Assembly: GCA_003219925.1 (NCBI GenBank)
Contig: QHQU01000126.1
Coordinates: forward strand, 1 to 24,795
DNA: 24,795 nt
Direction of reading: 5' to 3'
Source: Verrucomicrobiota bacterium
GTDB taxonomy: Bacteria; Verrucomicrobiota; Verrucomicrobiia; Chthoniobacterales; UBA10450
In this document: positions 15,016-22,455 of the stretch, piece after piece
How positions within the stretch are numbered: position 1 is the first letter of the stretch
Layout: every line of letters starts with the position of its first letter
The notes under the pieces: model-generated
Databases searched by the model: none
What the model saw: the letters and a program-made list of their open reading frames with translations, nothing else
What the model was told of the DNA's origin: nothing
Made by a program: the position numbers and the translations under genes

Positions 15016-15064
15016 CAGCGGATTAAAACTCCGCTGGGCGCACAGACTGAAAAGTCTGTGTTCC
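15016..15064 (-). repeat. family D two-hairpin element D2 (inverted copy)
   Basis: Read on the minus strand it starts GGAACACAGAC, has the same core GTGCGCCCAGCGG and ends CCGCTG, 49 nt like D1. The first hairpin is CAGACT-ttt-CAGTCTG-like and the second CAGCGGAGTTTTAATCCGCTG-like. Between D1 and D2 lies another small hairpin (GCACG-agcttcc-CGTGC, about 14987-15003). The pair separates the divergently transcribed exported-protein gene and the ligase fusion. Confidence 0.75.
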
Positions 15065-15137
15065 TATTCTCGCGTTCCAAATCAGGAAACCAATCGAATG
15101 GCAGTTTCCCTGCAGAAACACGCGGCTAAATTTCGGG

Positions 15138-18005
15138 ATGATCGATGTCCGATATGAGCGTGGCGTCTTTTTGCCACAACAGAATCTTTGGCTCGACCCC
15201 TGGGAGGCCAAGGACTTCGCTTTCGTTTCTCACGCGCACAGCGATCACATTGCACCGCATCGCGAGATCATCGTTTCAGAGCGAACCGCTAGTTTGATGC
15301 GAGCCCGCCTCCCTGGAAAACGCAATGAAATCATCCTGCCATTCAGCCAGGAAAAGGATGTCCGGGGAATGCGAGTGACCTTGTTTCCAGCGGGTCATAT
15401 TTTTGGTTCGGCTCAGCTTTTCTTACGCACCGAGAATGATTCGCTGCTTTACACCGGCGATTTCAAATTGCGCCAAGGTCAGTCGGCCGAGGCCACGGAA
15501 TGGACCGCGGCCCACACCCTGATCATGGAAACAACTTACGGCATTCCCCGTTATCGCCTGCCACCGACCGATGAAGTGATCGCGCAAATCGTCGCGTTTT
15601 GCCGCGATGCGATCGAGAACAAGGAAGTTCCCGTGCTACTCGGCTATTCGCTGGGCAAAGCGCAGGAAATCCTATGTGCGCTCGCCGGAGCCGATCTGAC
15701 GCCGATGCTGCACGGTTCAGTCTATCAAATGACGCGTATTTACGAGCAATACGGCCAGAAATTTTGCCATTACCTTCGTTATCATGCGAATGATCTCGCC
15801 GGCAAAGTTTTGATTTGTCCTCCGAGCGCGAATCGCTCGCGCATGCTGGAAAAAATTCCGCGCAAACGGGTAGCCATGATCAGCGGCTGGGCGGTCGAGC
15901 CGAACGCGATTTATCGGTATCAGGTGGACGCGGCGTTCCCGCTTTCCGATCATGCCGATTACGATGATCTGTTGCGTTATGTCGAGCTGGTGGGACCGAA
16001 ACGGGTTTTCACTCTGCACGGATTCGCCGCGCAGTTTGCACGCGATTTGCGCGCGCGGGGTATCGAAGCATGGGCGCTGACTGAGGAAAATCAGATGGAT
16101 CTCACGTTGGGGAGGTCTCTCGCGCAATTGCCCGATACAGCCATCGCCGTTTCAACCGCGCAATCGAATGGTTTGCCGCCGGTGACGGCGGCAGCTACAA
16201 CGGCCACTCCATCGGAATTTCTCGCTTTCGCAAATGTCGGCCAGGCCATTGCAGCGATGCCGGCGAAGCTCGAGAAGGTCCGTCTGTTAGCAGAATATTT
16301 CTCGACGCTCGATGATGAGCGACTCGCGTTCGCCACGGTTTATTTTACCGGTCATGCCTTTCCCCAAACCGATTTGCGCACGCTGCAAGTGGGCGGCTCC
16401 GTTATTTATCGCGCTCTTGGCAGCGCGACAAAACTCAGCGACGCAGAATTTCGACGTATCGCTCACAGTCACGGCGACGCCGGCAAGACTGCGTTCGAGG
16501 TGCTCGACGGCCGCACTGTTCCAGAGCCTTTCGGTATTGCAGATTCCTACAAGTTTTTTGAACACCTCCAGAAATTACGTGGACCTGTTGCGAAAAAAGA
16601 GGCGCTACAAAATCGCGTGGCGCGTCTCTCAGCGCGGGAAGGCCAGTATGTGGTCAAGATTCTTACTGGCGATCTGCGTATCGGATTACGCGAGGGCCTG
16701 GTTGAGGAAGCAATCGCCCAGGCGTTTAATGCGCCGCTCGATGAGGTCAAGGAAGCGAACATGCTCCTGGGCGACATCGGACGCACCGCGGTTCTGGCAA
16801 AAAATAACGAGCTTCATCGGGCAGAGCTTTCGCTCTTCCGCCCAATCAAATGCATGCTCGCCAGTCCTGAACCAACCGCCGAAGCCATCTGGAAACGGTT
16901 CGTCGATGTAGCTGCTGCTGTCTCAGCGGCAGAACCGAAAAACCTGACGCCCGAGACGGCGCCAGCTACAACTGTAGCCGCGGTCGCTAACCGCGGCCCG
17001 GCGCCAACGACGCCGGCTACAATATATGTCGAAGACAAATTCGATGGCATCCGCGCACAGCTGCACGCCAGCCGCGCGCGCGCGGAAATATTTTCACGCG
17101 ATCTCAAGCGTATCACCGGACAATTCCCCGAAATCGCCGAGCAGGCGCGCGAATTTTCAGAAGAGGTAATTCTGGATGGCGAGATCATCGCCTTTGCCGA
17201 GGATCGCAAGCTGACATTTTTCGATTTGCAGAAACGGCTCGGGCGAAAAACCGACGCGCTCGATTTATTTGAGACTTCTTCGGCGGATGTGCCGGTAATA
17301 TTTGTTGCCTTCGATCTATTATTTTTGGACGGCCGTTCTTTGTTGAGAACGCCGCTGCGCGAACGGCGCGAGCTGCTGCGCGGTCTGAAATTGCCTTCGA
17401 AATTTCAAATCGCATCGGTGGTGGCGGCGCATTCCGCTAACGAGATCGAGAACGAATTCAAACGCGCACGGCTGCGTTTAAATGAAGGGCTCATGGTCAA
17501 GGATCCGGAAAGTTTTTATTCACCGGGACGACGCGGAATGTTCTGGTTCAAGCTAAAGAAGGAACTGGCGACACTCGATGTCGTGGTTGTGGGAGCGGAG
17601 CTTGGTCACGGTAAAAGAAATCACGTGCTCAGCGACTATACCTTTGCCGTACGGGACGAAGGGAGCGGCGAATTATTACCAATCGGCAAAGCTTATAGTG
17701 GACTGACCGATGTGGAGATCGCCGAGCTGACCGAACATTTCAAACAAAATACCCTGGTTGAGCGCGGGCGTTATCGTGAGGTCAAACCGGACATCATCTT
17801 GGAAATTGCCTTCAATTCCATTCAACCAAGCTCGCGCCACTCCAGCGGACTCGCCCTGCGTTTTCCCCGAATCAAAGCCATTCGGCGCGACAAGACGATC
17901 GAAAATATCGATACTCTGGCCTACGCCCAGCAATTGGCGACGGAACAAAATCGCGGCAATCGCTCACCGTCATCCCGAGTGCAGTTGAGGGATCCCGCGG
18001 CGTAA
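15138..18005 (+). CDS. fused ligase-associated MBL/beta-CASP DNA exonuclease and ATP-dependent DNA ligase
   Basis: A 955-aa fusion of two enzymes usually encoded by neighbouring genes of a ligase-associated DNA repair cluster. Residues 1-335 are a metallo-beta-lactamase/beta-CASP nuclease: HAHSDH at 32-37, FPAGHIFGSAQ, LYTGDFK, ETTYG, GYSLGKAQEIL, and FPLSDHADYDDL. Residues about 360-600 are the ligase N-terminal DNA-binding domain. Residues about 625-955 are adenylation and OB domains with motif I EDKFDGIR (Lys634, AMP attachment), FDLLFLDG, EGLMVKDPESFY, WFKLKKE and GHGKR. The domain junction (about residue 345-355) and the segment just before motif I are Ala/Thr/Pro-rich and encoded by family B repeats. 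The last codons run into a family A repeat. The usual partner helicase and phosphoesterase genes are absent here. ATG start without SD. Confidence 0.92.
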   Translation: MIDVRYERGVFLPQQNLWLDPWEAKDFAFVSHAHSDHIAPHREIIVSERTASLMRARLPGKRNEIILPFSQEKDVRGMRVTLFPAGHIFGSAQLFLRTENDSLLYTGDFKLRQGQSAEATEWTAAHTLIMETTYGIPRYRLPPTDEVIAQIVAFCRDAIENKEVPVLLGYSLGKAQEILCALAGADLTPMLHGSVYQMTRIYEQYGQKFCHYLRYHANDLAGKVLICPPSANRSRMLEKIPRKRVAMISGWAVEPNAIYRYQVDAAFPLSDHADYDDLLRYVELVGPKRVFTLHGFAAQFARDLRARGIEAWALTEENQMDLTLGRSLAQLPDTAIAVSTAQSNGLPPVTAAATTATPSEFLAFANVGQAIAAMPAKLEKVRLLAEYFSTLDDERLAFATVYFTGHAFPQTDLRTLQVGGSVIYRALGSATKLSDAEFRRIAHSHGDAGKTAFEVLDGRTVPEPFGIADSYKFFEHLQKLRGPVAKKEALQNRVARLSAREGQYVVKILTGDLRIGLREGLVEEAIAQAFNAPLDEVKEANMLLGDIGRTAVLAKNNELHRAELSLFRPIKCMLASPEPTAEAIWKRFVDVAAAVSAAEPKNLTPETAPATTVAAVANRGPAPTTPATIYVEDKFDGIRAQLHASRARAEIFSRDLKRITGQFPEIAEQAREFSEEVILDGEIIAFAEDRKLTFFDLQKRLGRKTDALDLFETSSADVPVIFVAFDLLFLDGRSLLRTPLRERRELLRGLKLPSKFQIASVVAAHSANEIENEFKRARLRLNEGLMVKDPESFYSPGRRGMFWFKLKKELATLDVVVVGAELGHGKRNHVLSDYTFAVRDEGSGELLPIGKAYSGLTDVEIAELTEHFKQNTLVERGRYREVKPDIILEIAFNSIQPSSRHSSGLALRFPRIKAIRRDKTIENIDTLAYAQQLATEQNRGNRSPSSRVQLRDPAA
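16173..16199 (+). repeat. half family B element (B4) at the exonuclease-ligase junction
   Basis: GCCGCCGgtgaCGGCGGC (16175-16192) forms a 7-bp stem and is followed by AGCTACA, the right-hand end of the family B elements. The left-hand TGTAGC half is missing. It encodes LPPVTAAAT in the linker between the nuclease and ligase parts. Confidence 0.55.
16907..16970 (+). repeat. family B element B3, in frame in the ligase
   Basis: It starts TGTAGCTGCTGCTGTCTCAG and ends GCCAGCTACA, 64 nt. The inner segments CTGCTGctgtctCAGCGGCAG and GACGCCCGAGACGGCGCC can pair locally. It encodes VAAAVSAAEPKNLTPETAPATT without a stop. It is immediately followed by B2. Confidence 0.65.
16973..17021 (+). repeat. family B element B2, tandem to B3 in the ligase
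   Basis: TGTAGC, hairpin CCGCGGT-cgcta-ACCGCGG, hairpin CCGGCG-ccaacga-CGCCGG, GCTACA, 49 nt. The layout matches B1 in ftsK, with the two hairpin types in the opposite order. It ends 15 bp before the catalytic lysine codon (17037) of ligase motif I. Confidence 0.75.
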
Positions 18006-18068
18006 GCTTTAAGGTAACTTCAACGGGATCCCTCGGTCCGAGCCGGACTGGCATTTTCGCTCGGGATA
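17969..18068. repeat. family A repeat A3 at the 3' end of the ligase gene
   Basis: Left arm GTCATCCCGAGTGCAGTTG to GGGATCCCG; loop AAGCTTTAAGGTAACTT; right arm CGGGATCCCTCGG, interrupted by GTCCGAGCCGGACTGGCA before TTTCGCTCGGGAT. The interruption is the reverse complement of the module in the repeat at 8902-9002. The left arm encodes the last dozen residues and stop of the ligase fusion. It lies between convergent genes and could end both transcripts. Confidence 0.8.
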
Positions 18069-18074
18069 GGGAAC

Positions 18075-18644
18075 TCAAGGCGAAGGAGACGGCGACACGG
18101 ACGGGTTCGCTCGCTTTTTGGCACTGGCGTTGCGAATCCAGGAGCTGGTCGCGGGCGTTGCGATGGCGGGTTTTTCAGCCCGCGACCCGGCCTCGGAGGG
18201 AACGGGTGAAGTAACCGGTGACGAAGTTAGACTGAGCTCGGCCGATACCGTTGCCTGCGGAAAGGGAGTGCCCGTTGATAACGGGTTAAGGCGCAGGCGC
18301 GGCTTTGAAGTAACGACTGGTTTTTCGCCACGCTCGGGCGTTTGCACGGTCGCCTCCGGGGTGGATGAGATCGTGGGCGTGGGTGTCTCAGTCGGCGATA
18401 AAATCGGAGTTTCCGTGGCTGTAAGAGTGACACTTGCCTCCGGTTGCGGCGTTATCGATTTAACCGGACTCGGTGTCGCCGCCAGGTTTGTCGGAGTCGG
18501 CGTGTTCTCGATTGTTTCCGGTCCTTCCGCCGGCACAGGCACTTCAGTTTGAATCTGGGCAAGCACCTCGTCGCTGGCTTGCTGTCTCTGACATGCAAAA
18601 AAACATGCGCTCAGGGCGAGGAAGCAAAAAGCCTTTTGCATCAA
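18075..18644 (-). CDS. Thr/Pro/Ser-rich low-complexity lipoprotein
   Basis: 189 aa. A signal peptide with lipobox (MMQKAFCFLALSACFFACQ, Cys at about 18) predicts a lipid-anchored envelope protein. The mature part is almost entirely low complexity, with repeated TPTP, TETPT, SPTE and SSPV patterns, and ends in a basic KKRANPSVSPSPSP tail. No domain is recognisable. It probably acts as an extended spacer or surface stalk, which is inference from composition. It lies downstream of the small membrane protein and cmk-plsC on the same strand, and is convergent with the ligase fusion. The complementary strand also has a long open frame, which is a mirror of the low complexity and not a gene. Confidence 0.7.
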   Translation of the reverse strand: MMQKAFCFLALSACFFACQRQQASDEVLAQIQTEVPVPAEGPETIENTPTPTNLAATPSPVKSITPQPEASVTLTATETPILSPTETPTPTISSTPEATVQTPERGEKPVVTSKPRLRLNPLSTGTPFPQATVSAELSLTSSPVTSPVPSEAGSRAEKPAIATPATSSWIRNASAKKRANPSVSPSPSP

Positions 18645-18687
18645 CCTTTAGACCTTTCTTACCGTTTGATTTCAGTGTGTGACATTG

Positions 18688-18704
18688 GCTTGCAGCCAGC
18701 AAGC
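18688..18704. repeat. small hairpin GCTTGC-agcca-GCAAGC
   Basis: A 6-bp stem and 5-nt loop in the 81-bp gap between the small membrane protein gene and the TP-rich lipoprotein gene (both minus). There is no clear T-run, so it may be a processing or pausing hairpin, or a remnant of a dispersed repeat. Confidence 0.35.
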
Positions 18705-18725
18705 TTCCTGCCATTCCGACCCGAG

Positions 18726-18914
18726 TTAAGGTGTCGGCGAAGGCGAAGCTTCCGGGGCAAAGCGGGTGACGGTCGTACTCTCAATCTGATCGCGATGCGC
18801 ATTTCGCCAGTTGGCGTAGGTCGCAACTACGACTAGACCAACAACAATCGCAATCATCGCGATCCACGCGCCTCTCGACGACACGCGTTCCTCCTTGTCC
18901 TTACTCGTTTCCAT
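18726..18914 (-). CDS. small single-pass membrane protein (62 aa)
   Basis: A charged N-terminus (METSKDKEERVSSRG) is followed by one strong membrane helix (AWIAMIAIVVGLVVVATYANW) and a short tail ending EASPSPTP. No family is recognised. Its ATG lies 14 nt inside the 3' end of cmk-plsC, in a different frame, so it is translationally coupled to that gene. The SPTP tail echoes the low-complexity composition of the lipoprotein encoded next. It may be a verrucomicrobial envelope protein; the function is unknown. Confidence 0.6.
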   Translation of the reverse strand: METSKDKEERVSSRGAWIAMIAIVVGLVVVATYANWRNAHRDQIESTTVTRFAPEASPSPTP

Positions 18915-20202
18915 CGATCGTTAGTTTAGCAATTTCGTTCATCACCCGCTCGCTCAAACGTTGATACATGTCTTTTCCTCGTTCAGCGATGTCCGCTTCA
19001 GTAAAAAAAATCGGATGCCCAACCACGATGGTAATGGGATGAAAACGGATTTTCTTGCTCCCCCGTGGCCAGGCTTCGTGCGCGCCGAAGATGCGCATCG
19101 GCACGACCGGCGCCAGCGTTTTCGCGATAACCAGGCCAAGACCGGGCTGGGCCGGCTGCAAATTACCGTCGAGGGTGCGCGCTCCTTCCGGAAAAACGAG
19201 CGTCGCTTGTTCGGCCCGCAAAATTCGAATCAATGCTTTAAGGGCGCTGCGATCGCTGCCTTCCTGATCGACTGGAATGACGTTCAGCTTGGGCAGGAGC
19301 CAGCCCCAAAACCAGTGCTCGAGCAACGTTTTGCGGGCGAGAAAAAAAATCGCGCGATCTGAAGCGTTGCCCGCCAGCGGCGGATCGAAAAAGCTCTGAT
19401 GATTCATCGCCAGAATTACCGGCCCGCTTTGGATCATGCGTTCGCGATGCAAGATGCGAAATCGAAAGACGACTTGGGCAAGTAAACGGGAGAGAGTGTA
19501 GCCCAGCCAATAGTACGGGTTCATCCGTTGCGGGCGCGCCGGCCCTGTCTGGGATTGAACCGGCAAACCTTTTCTGACTAATCGCTGCATGATTTGATCG
19601 ACCACGCTATCGATGGTGAGCGCAGAGGTGTCGATGACCGTAGCATCCGGTGCGATGACAAGTGGTGAAGCGATGCGTGAAGAATCAGCGCGATCGCGCA
19701 CGGCGATTTCATCGCGTTGCCCTTCGGCCAGCCGCCGTTGCACCCGCACCTCCGGGGAGGCATCGATATAAAATTTGAAAGGCGTTTCCGGGAACACGAC
19801 TGACCCGATGTCGCGGCCTTCCATGACAACCTTGCCTTTCCTGGCGTACTCACGCATGTGAGCGACGAGAATCTCGCGAACACGCGGAACGCTGCTGACG
19901 AGAGAAACGGCACGGTTAACATCATCATCGCGCAAATGCAGAGTGGGATCGTGATCATCAATTAAGATGCGCGATTGGTTATCGATAAGATCGCAGACAA
20001 TTCTTGATCGCTCGACGGCGGCAGCAACAGCAGCTGGTTCGTGCACGTTGACGCCGCGTTGTAAAACGTGCCAGGTCACCGCGCGATACATCGCCCCGGA
20101 GTTGACATGGGAAAATTGAAGCCGCTGGGCCAAAGTGCGCGCTACGCTGCTTTTGCCGGAAGCGGCGGGACCATCGATGGCGATGACGTGATGGGCGGGC
20201 AT
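18901..20202 (-). CDS. cmk-plsC: bifunctional cytidylate kinase / 1-acylglycerol-3-phosphate acyltransferase
   Basis: A 433-aa fusion. Residues 1-215 are CMP/dCMP kinase, which makes CDP for nucleic acid and CDP-lipid synthesis. The P-loop is GPAASGKSS (11-19, Lys17). SGAMYRAVTW, EGRDIGSVVFP and KFYIDASPEVR are the family motifs. Residues about 228-433 are a PlsC-type acyltransferase that makes phosphatidic acid from lysophosphatidic acid at the inner membrane. The catalytic motif is NHQSFFD (His268, Asp273). The FPEG motif is at 337-340 and VVPMRIFG follows. A short Gln/Pro linker (VQSQTGPARPQR) joins them. The ORF is uninterrupted, so the fusion is real in the sequence. cmk next to aroA is a widespread arrangement; aroA lies 270 bp upstream here. 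Confidence 0.95.
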   Translation of the reverse strand: MPAHHVIAIDGPAASGKSSVARTLAQRLQFSHVNSGAMYRAVTWHVLQRGVNVHEPAAVAAAVERSRIVCDLIDNQSRILIDDHDPTLHLRDDDVNRAVSLVSSVPRVREILVAHMREYARKGKVVMEGRDIGSVVFPETPFKFYIDASPEVRVQRRLAEGQRDEIAVRDRADSSRIASPLVIAPDATVIDTSALTIDSVVDQIMQRLVRKGLPVQSQTGPARPQRMNPYYWLGYTLSRLLAQVVFRFRILHRERMIQSGPVILAMNHQSFFDPPLAGNASDRAIFFLARKTLLEHWFWGWLLPKLNVIPVDQEGSDRSALKALIRILRAEQATLVFPEGARTLDGNLQPAQPGLGLVIAKTLAPVVPMRIFGAHEAWPRGSKKIRFHPITIVVGHPIFFTEADIAERGKDMYQRLSERVMNEIAKLTIDGNE

Positions 20203-20264
20203 TGAGGCTTGCGACGTTTCTTCATTGGAAATCGCGCGGAAGCAAGCTCTTGGTCATTGCGACT

Positions 20265-20441
20265 GTCATCTCGTGCGAATTTAAGAGATCCCGATGAGAT
20301 AACCGTAAGGGTTTCGCACCCGTCATCCCGAGCGCAAGCGAGGGACCTCGCCCACGATGATGGGTCGCACAAAGTAGCTTGCACGCACATCGTCAACTCG
20401 TGAGATCCCTCACCCCGAACGGCATTCGGGTTCGGGATGCC
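20265..20441. repeat. composite family A repeat cluster (A6) between aroA and cmk-plsC
   Basis: At least three arms are visible. GTCATCTCGTGCGAATTTAAG continues to AGATCCCG (20265-20293). GTCATCCCGAGCGCAAGCG continues to AGGGACC (20322-20347). The inverse arm GAGATCCCTCACCCCGAAC ends TTCGGGATGCC (20402-20441). The middle contains GATGATGGGTCGCAC and a CACATCGTC stretch. It fills most of the 270-bp space between two minus-strand genes. No ORF is supported there. Confidence 0.7.
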
Positions 20442-20472
20442 AACCGCAAAGATGGCGAGCGTCGCCTAACGA

Positions 20473-21822
20473 TTATTCGTCAACCGGCGCCAACGAGCGC
20501 GATCCGATCACCGGTGTGCTTCCCGGGCCGCGCTTTGTTGTCATGAATTGTTCGAGCGCATTTCTGAAGCCGGGATAGGAAATTTCGACGCACTCGGCGT
20601 CCTGGATGATGGTTTCCCCGTCAGCGAAGAGCCCAGCAATGGCAAACGCCATGACGATGCGATGATCACCGAAGCTCGGGATGCGTCCGCCACGTAGCGG
20701 CGCCGGGCCATGGATTTCAAGCCCATCGCTTAATTCGATCACTTGCGCGCCCATCGCTCGTAAGTTGTGAGCGATTGCGGCAATTCGGTCGGTTTCCTTC
20801 ACCCGCAATTCCTGAGCTTGGCGGATGATGGTGGTGCCGTTGGCAAGGGCGCCCGCCACCGCCAGTACCGGAAGCTCGTCGATCAATTGCGCAACTTCTT
20901 TTCCTTGAATAACGGTGCCTTTCAACATGGCACCCGTTATTTCAACGATGCCGCGTGGCTCGAGCTGATCCACATCTTCGATCGCTTCGCGAACCTGGGC
21001 TCCCATGCGGACCAGCACACCGAGCACAGGTGTGCGCGTGGTATTCAAGCCGAGTTCGCGAACAAGCAAATGCCCTCCGGGTTGCGCGGCTGCCGCTGTC
21101 AGCCAGTAAGTGGCGGAAGAGAGATCACCGGGAATTCGGAAGTCGCGCGACTCTGGAACCTGATCGCCAAAAATCGCGATGGTGCCGTTTTCATCCCGTG
21201 TCGTGCGAACAAAAAAGTAACGCAGCATTCGCTCGGTGTGATCGCGCGTTTGCGTTTCCTCGACAATTGCGGTTTTTCCTTTGGCAAAAAGACCGGCGAG
21301 CAAGATTGCGCTTTTCACCTGCGCGCTGGGGACCGGCATTTGATATCGGATTCCGCGCAAAGAGCCCCCGCGAATGCGCAGCGGTGGGGTCTGGTCCGGG
21401 CCTTCCGCGGTAATGTTTGCTCCCATCCGCTGCAATGGAGCAATGACGCGATCCATCGGCCGCCTGGAAAGAGAAGCGTCTCCCACCAGGCGACTCTCGA
21501 AGGTTTGCCCTGCGAGAAGTCCCGCCATCAACCGCATGGTGGTAGCGGAGTTGCCGCAATCAATGTCGGCGGCTGGCGCACTGAGCACTCGCTTTTTTCC
21601 ATGGACGATAATTGCATTGGCCTCCGCCTCATCGATCCGAACCCCGAGCGCCCGCAACGCATTAACGGTACGCATACAATCGTCGCCCATGAGGAATCCA
21701 TCGAGGCGGCAAACTCCGTTGGAGAGCGCACCGATGATGGCGGCGCGATGCGAAATGCTCTTGTCCCCCGGCACGGTGATTTCCGTGTCGATGTGAGGTG
21801 CGCGTTTGACGCGAAGTTCCAT
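20473..21822 (-). CDS. aroA: 3-phosphoshikimate 1-carboxyvinyltransferase (EPSP synthase)
   Basis: The sixth step of the shikimate pathway: transfers the enolpyruvyl group of PEP to shikimate-3-phosphate. The 449-aa product has both halves of the inside-out alpha/beta barrel. VPGDKSISHRAAIIGAL (Lys21) binds substrate. GNSATTMRLMAGLLAG is the PEP-binding loop. RRPMDRVIAPLQRMGA and AQVKSAILLAGL follow. IDELPVLAVAGALANGTTII carries the catalytic Asp, RVKETDRI the Glu/Lys pair, and FGDHRIVMAFAIAG the C-terminal signature. The Gly-Asn-Ser-Ala-Thr loop (GNSATTM) rather than GNAGT suggests the class II type, the type often less sensitive to glyphosate. That is inference from one motif. A long opposing ORF is a shadow. 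Confidence 0.96.
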   Translation of the reverse strand: MELRVKRAPHIDTEITVPGDKSISHRAAIIGALSNGVCRLDGFLMGDDCMRTVNALRALGVRIDEAEANAIIVHGKKRVLSAPAADIDCGNSATTMRLMAGLLAGQTFESRLVGDASLSRRPMDRVIAPLQRMGANITAEGPDQTPPLRIRGGSLRGIRYQMPVPSAQVKSAILLAGLFAKGKTAIVEETQTRDHTERMLRYFFVRTTRDENGTIAIFGDQVPESRDFRIPGDLSSATYWLTAAAAQPGGHLLVRELGLNTTRTPVLGVLVRMGAQVREAIEDVDQLEPRGIVEITGAMLKGTVIQGKEVAQLIDELPVLAVAGALANGTTIIRQAQELRVKETDRIAAIAHNLRAMGAQVIELSDGLEIHGPAPLRGGRIPSFGDHRIVMAFAIAGLFADGETIIQDAECVEISYPGFRNALEQFMTTKRGPGSTPVIGSRSLAPVDE

Positions 21823-21930
21823 TTAATCTTTCGAATCCCCAGCCGCCCCAAACCTGGAAGGAGGAATCATCCGATATCCGGCGCGCTTGTCCAGCAACCC
21901 GACTCTTTCACCCCGAACGAAGCGAGCTTC

Positions 21931-22308
21931 CTACGGCACCAGAAAGATCTTGTTGGTGTAGGGATCTTTCACTTCGGTTCCCGGTGGGAAGCCGCGAACA
22001 TCAACATAGCCCTGATTAGGCGCGTAGGGGCTGGTGACAAATCCGGGTTTATTCGGCACCGGAATGCCGTAAGGGAGATCGCCCTTGGTCGTCCTCGCGG
22101 CCGGCGAGGCGGAGGCTTCCGGTGGAGGATTCTCCTCGGTAGTCGAGGGCGGCGCCGGGGGCTGGTTCGGATTGTAGGGCTGCGTGATCGGCTGCTCTTC
22201 GGGCGCGTTTGGATAACGCGCGACGCGATGACGCACCGCCGGCTCGTCCTCAGCGCAGGATACAAAGACAAAACCGCCCAGAAAAACGAGCCACGATGAA
22301 CATTTCAT
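21931..22308 (-). CDS. proline-rich lipoprotein (125 aa)
   Basis: The signal peptide MKCSSWLVFLGGFVFVSC ends in a lipobox-like V-F-V-S-C. The mature protein has a Pro/Asn/Glu-rich spacer (NPNQPPAPPSTTEENPPPEAS) and a compact C-terminal motif VDVRGFPPGTEVKDPYTNKIFLVP. That motif looks like a conserved short domain of verrucomicrobial lipoproteins in which the PYTNKIF tail is the best-defined element; the family name is unknown to me. It is divergent from the response regulator gene. Downstream is a short stretch with a family A arm remnant (about 21908-21930, CACCCCGAACGAAGCGAG), then aroA. Confidence 0.75.
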   Translation of the reverse strand: MKCSSWLVFLGGFVFVSCAEDEPAVRHRVARYPNAPEEQPITQPYNPNQPPAPPSTTEENPPPEASASPAARTTKGDLPYGIPVPNKPGFVTSPYAPNQGYVDVRGFPPGTEVKDPYTNKIFLVP

Positions 22309-22455
22309 AAAATCGATTCGACGAACCCGCCCTCTTCTAATTCAAGCCTAATATACTGACAACCGAAAAGCGCGACCTTCGATAATTGAGCTGCCATGCA
22401 ATATCGCTCGGCCGATACATGTCGCGCGCCATTACTTTTCGATTCTATTCAAAGG

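Noticed and set aside
18118..18552. 144-codon Gly/Val-rich open frame opposite the TP-rich lipoprotein
   Set aside because: It is the mirror of the low-complexity Thr/Pro codons. The minus-strand frame has a signal peptide with lipobox, and this one has no start context.
20767..22299. 510-codon open frame on the plus strand opposite aroA
   Set aside because: It is antisense to a complete EPSP synthase with all motifs. The translation is rich in Arg, His, Gly and has no recognisable domain. It is a shadow produced by codon bias.
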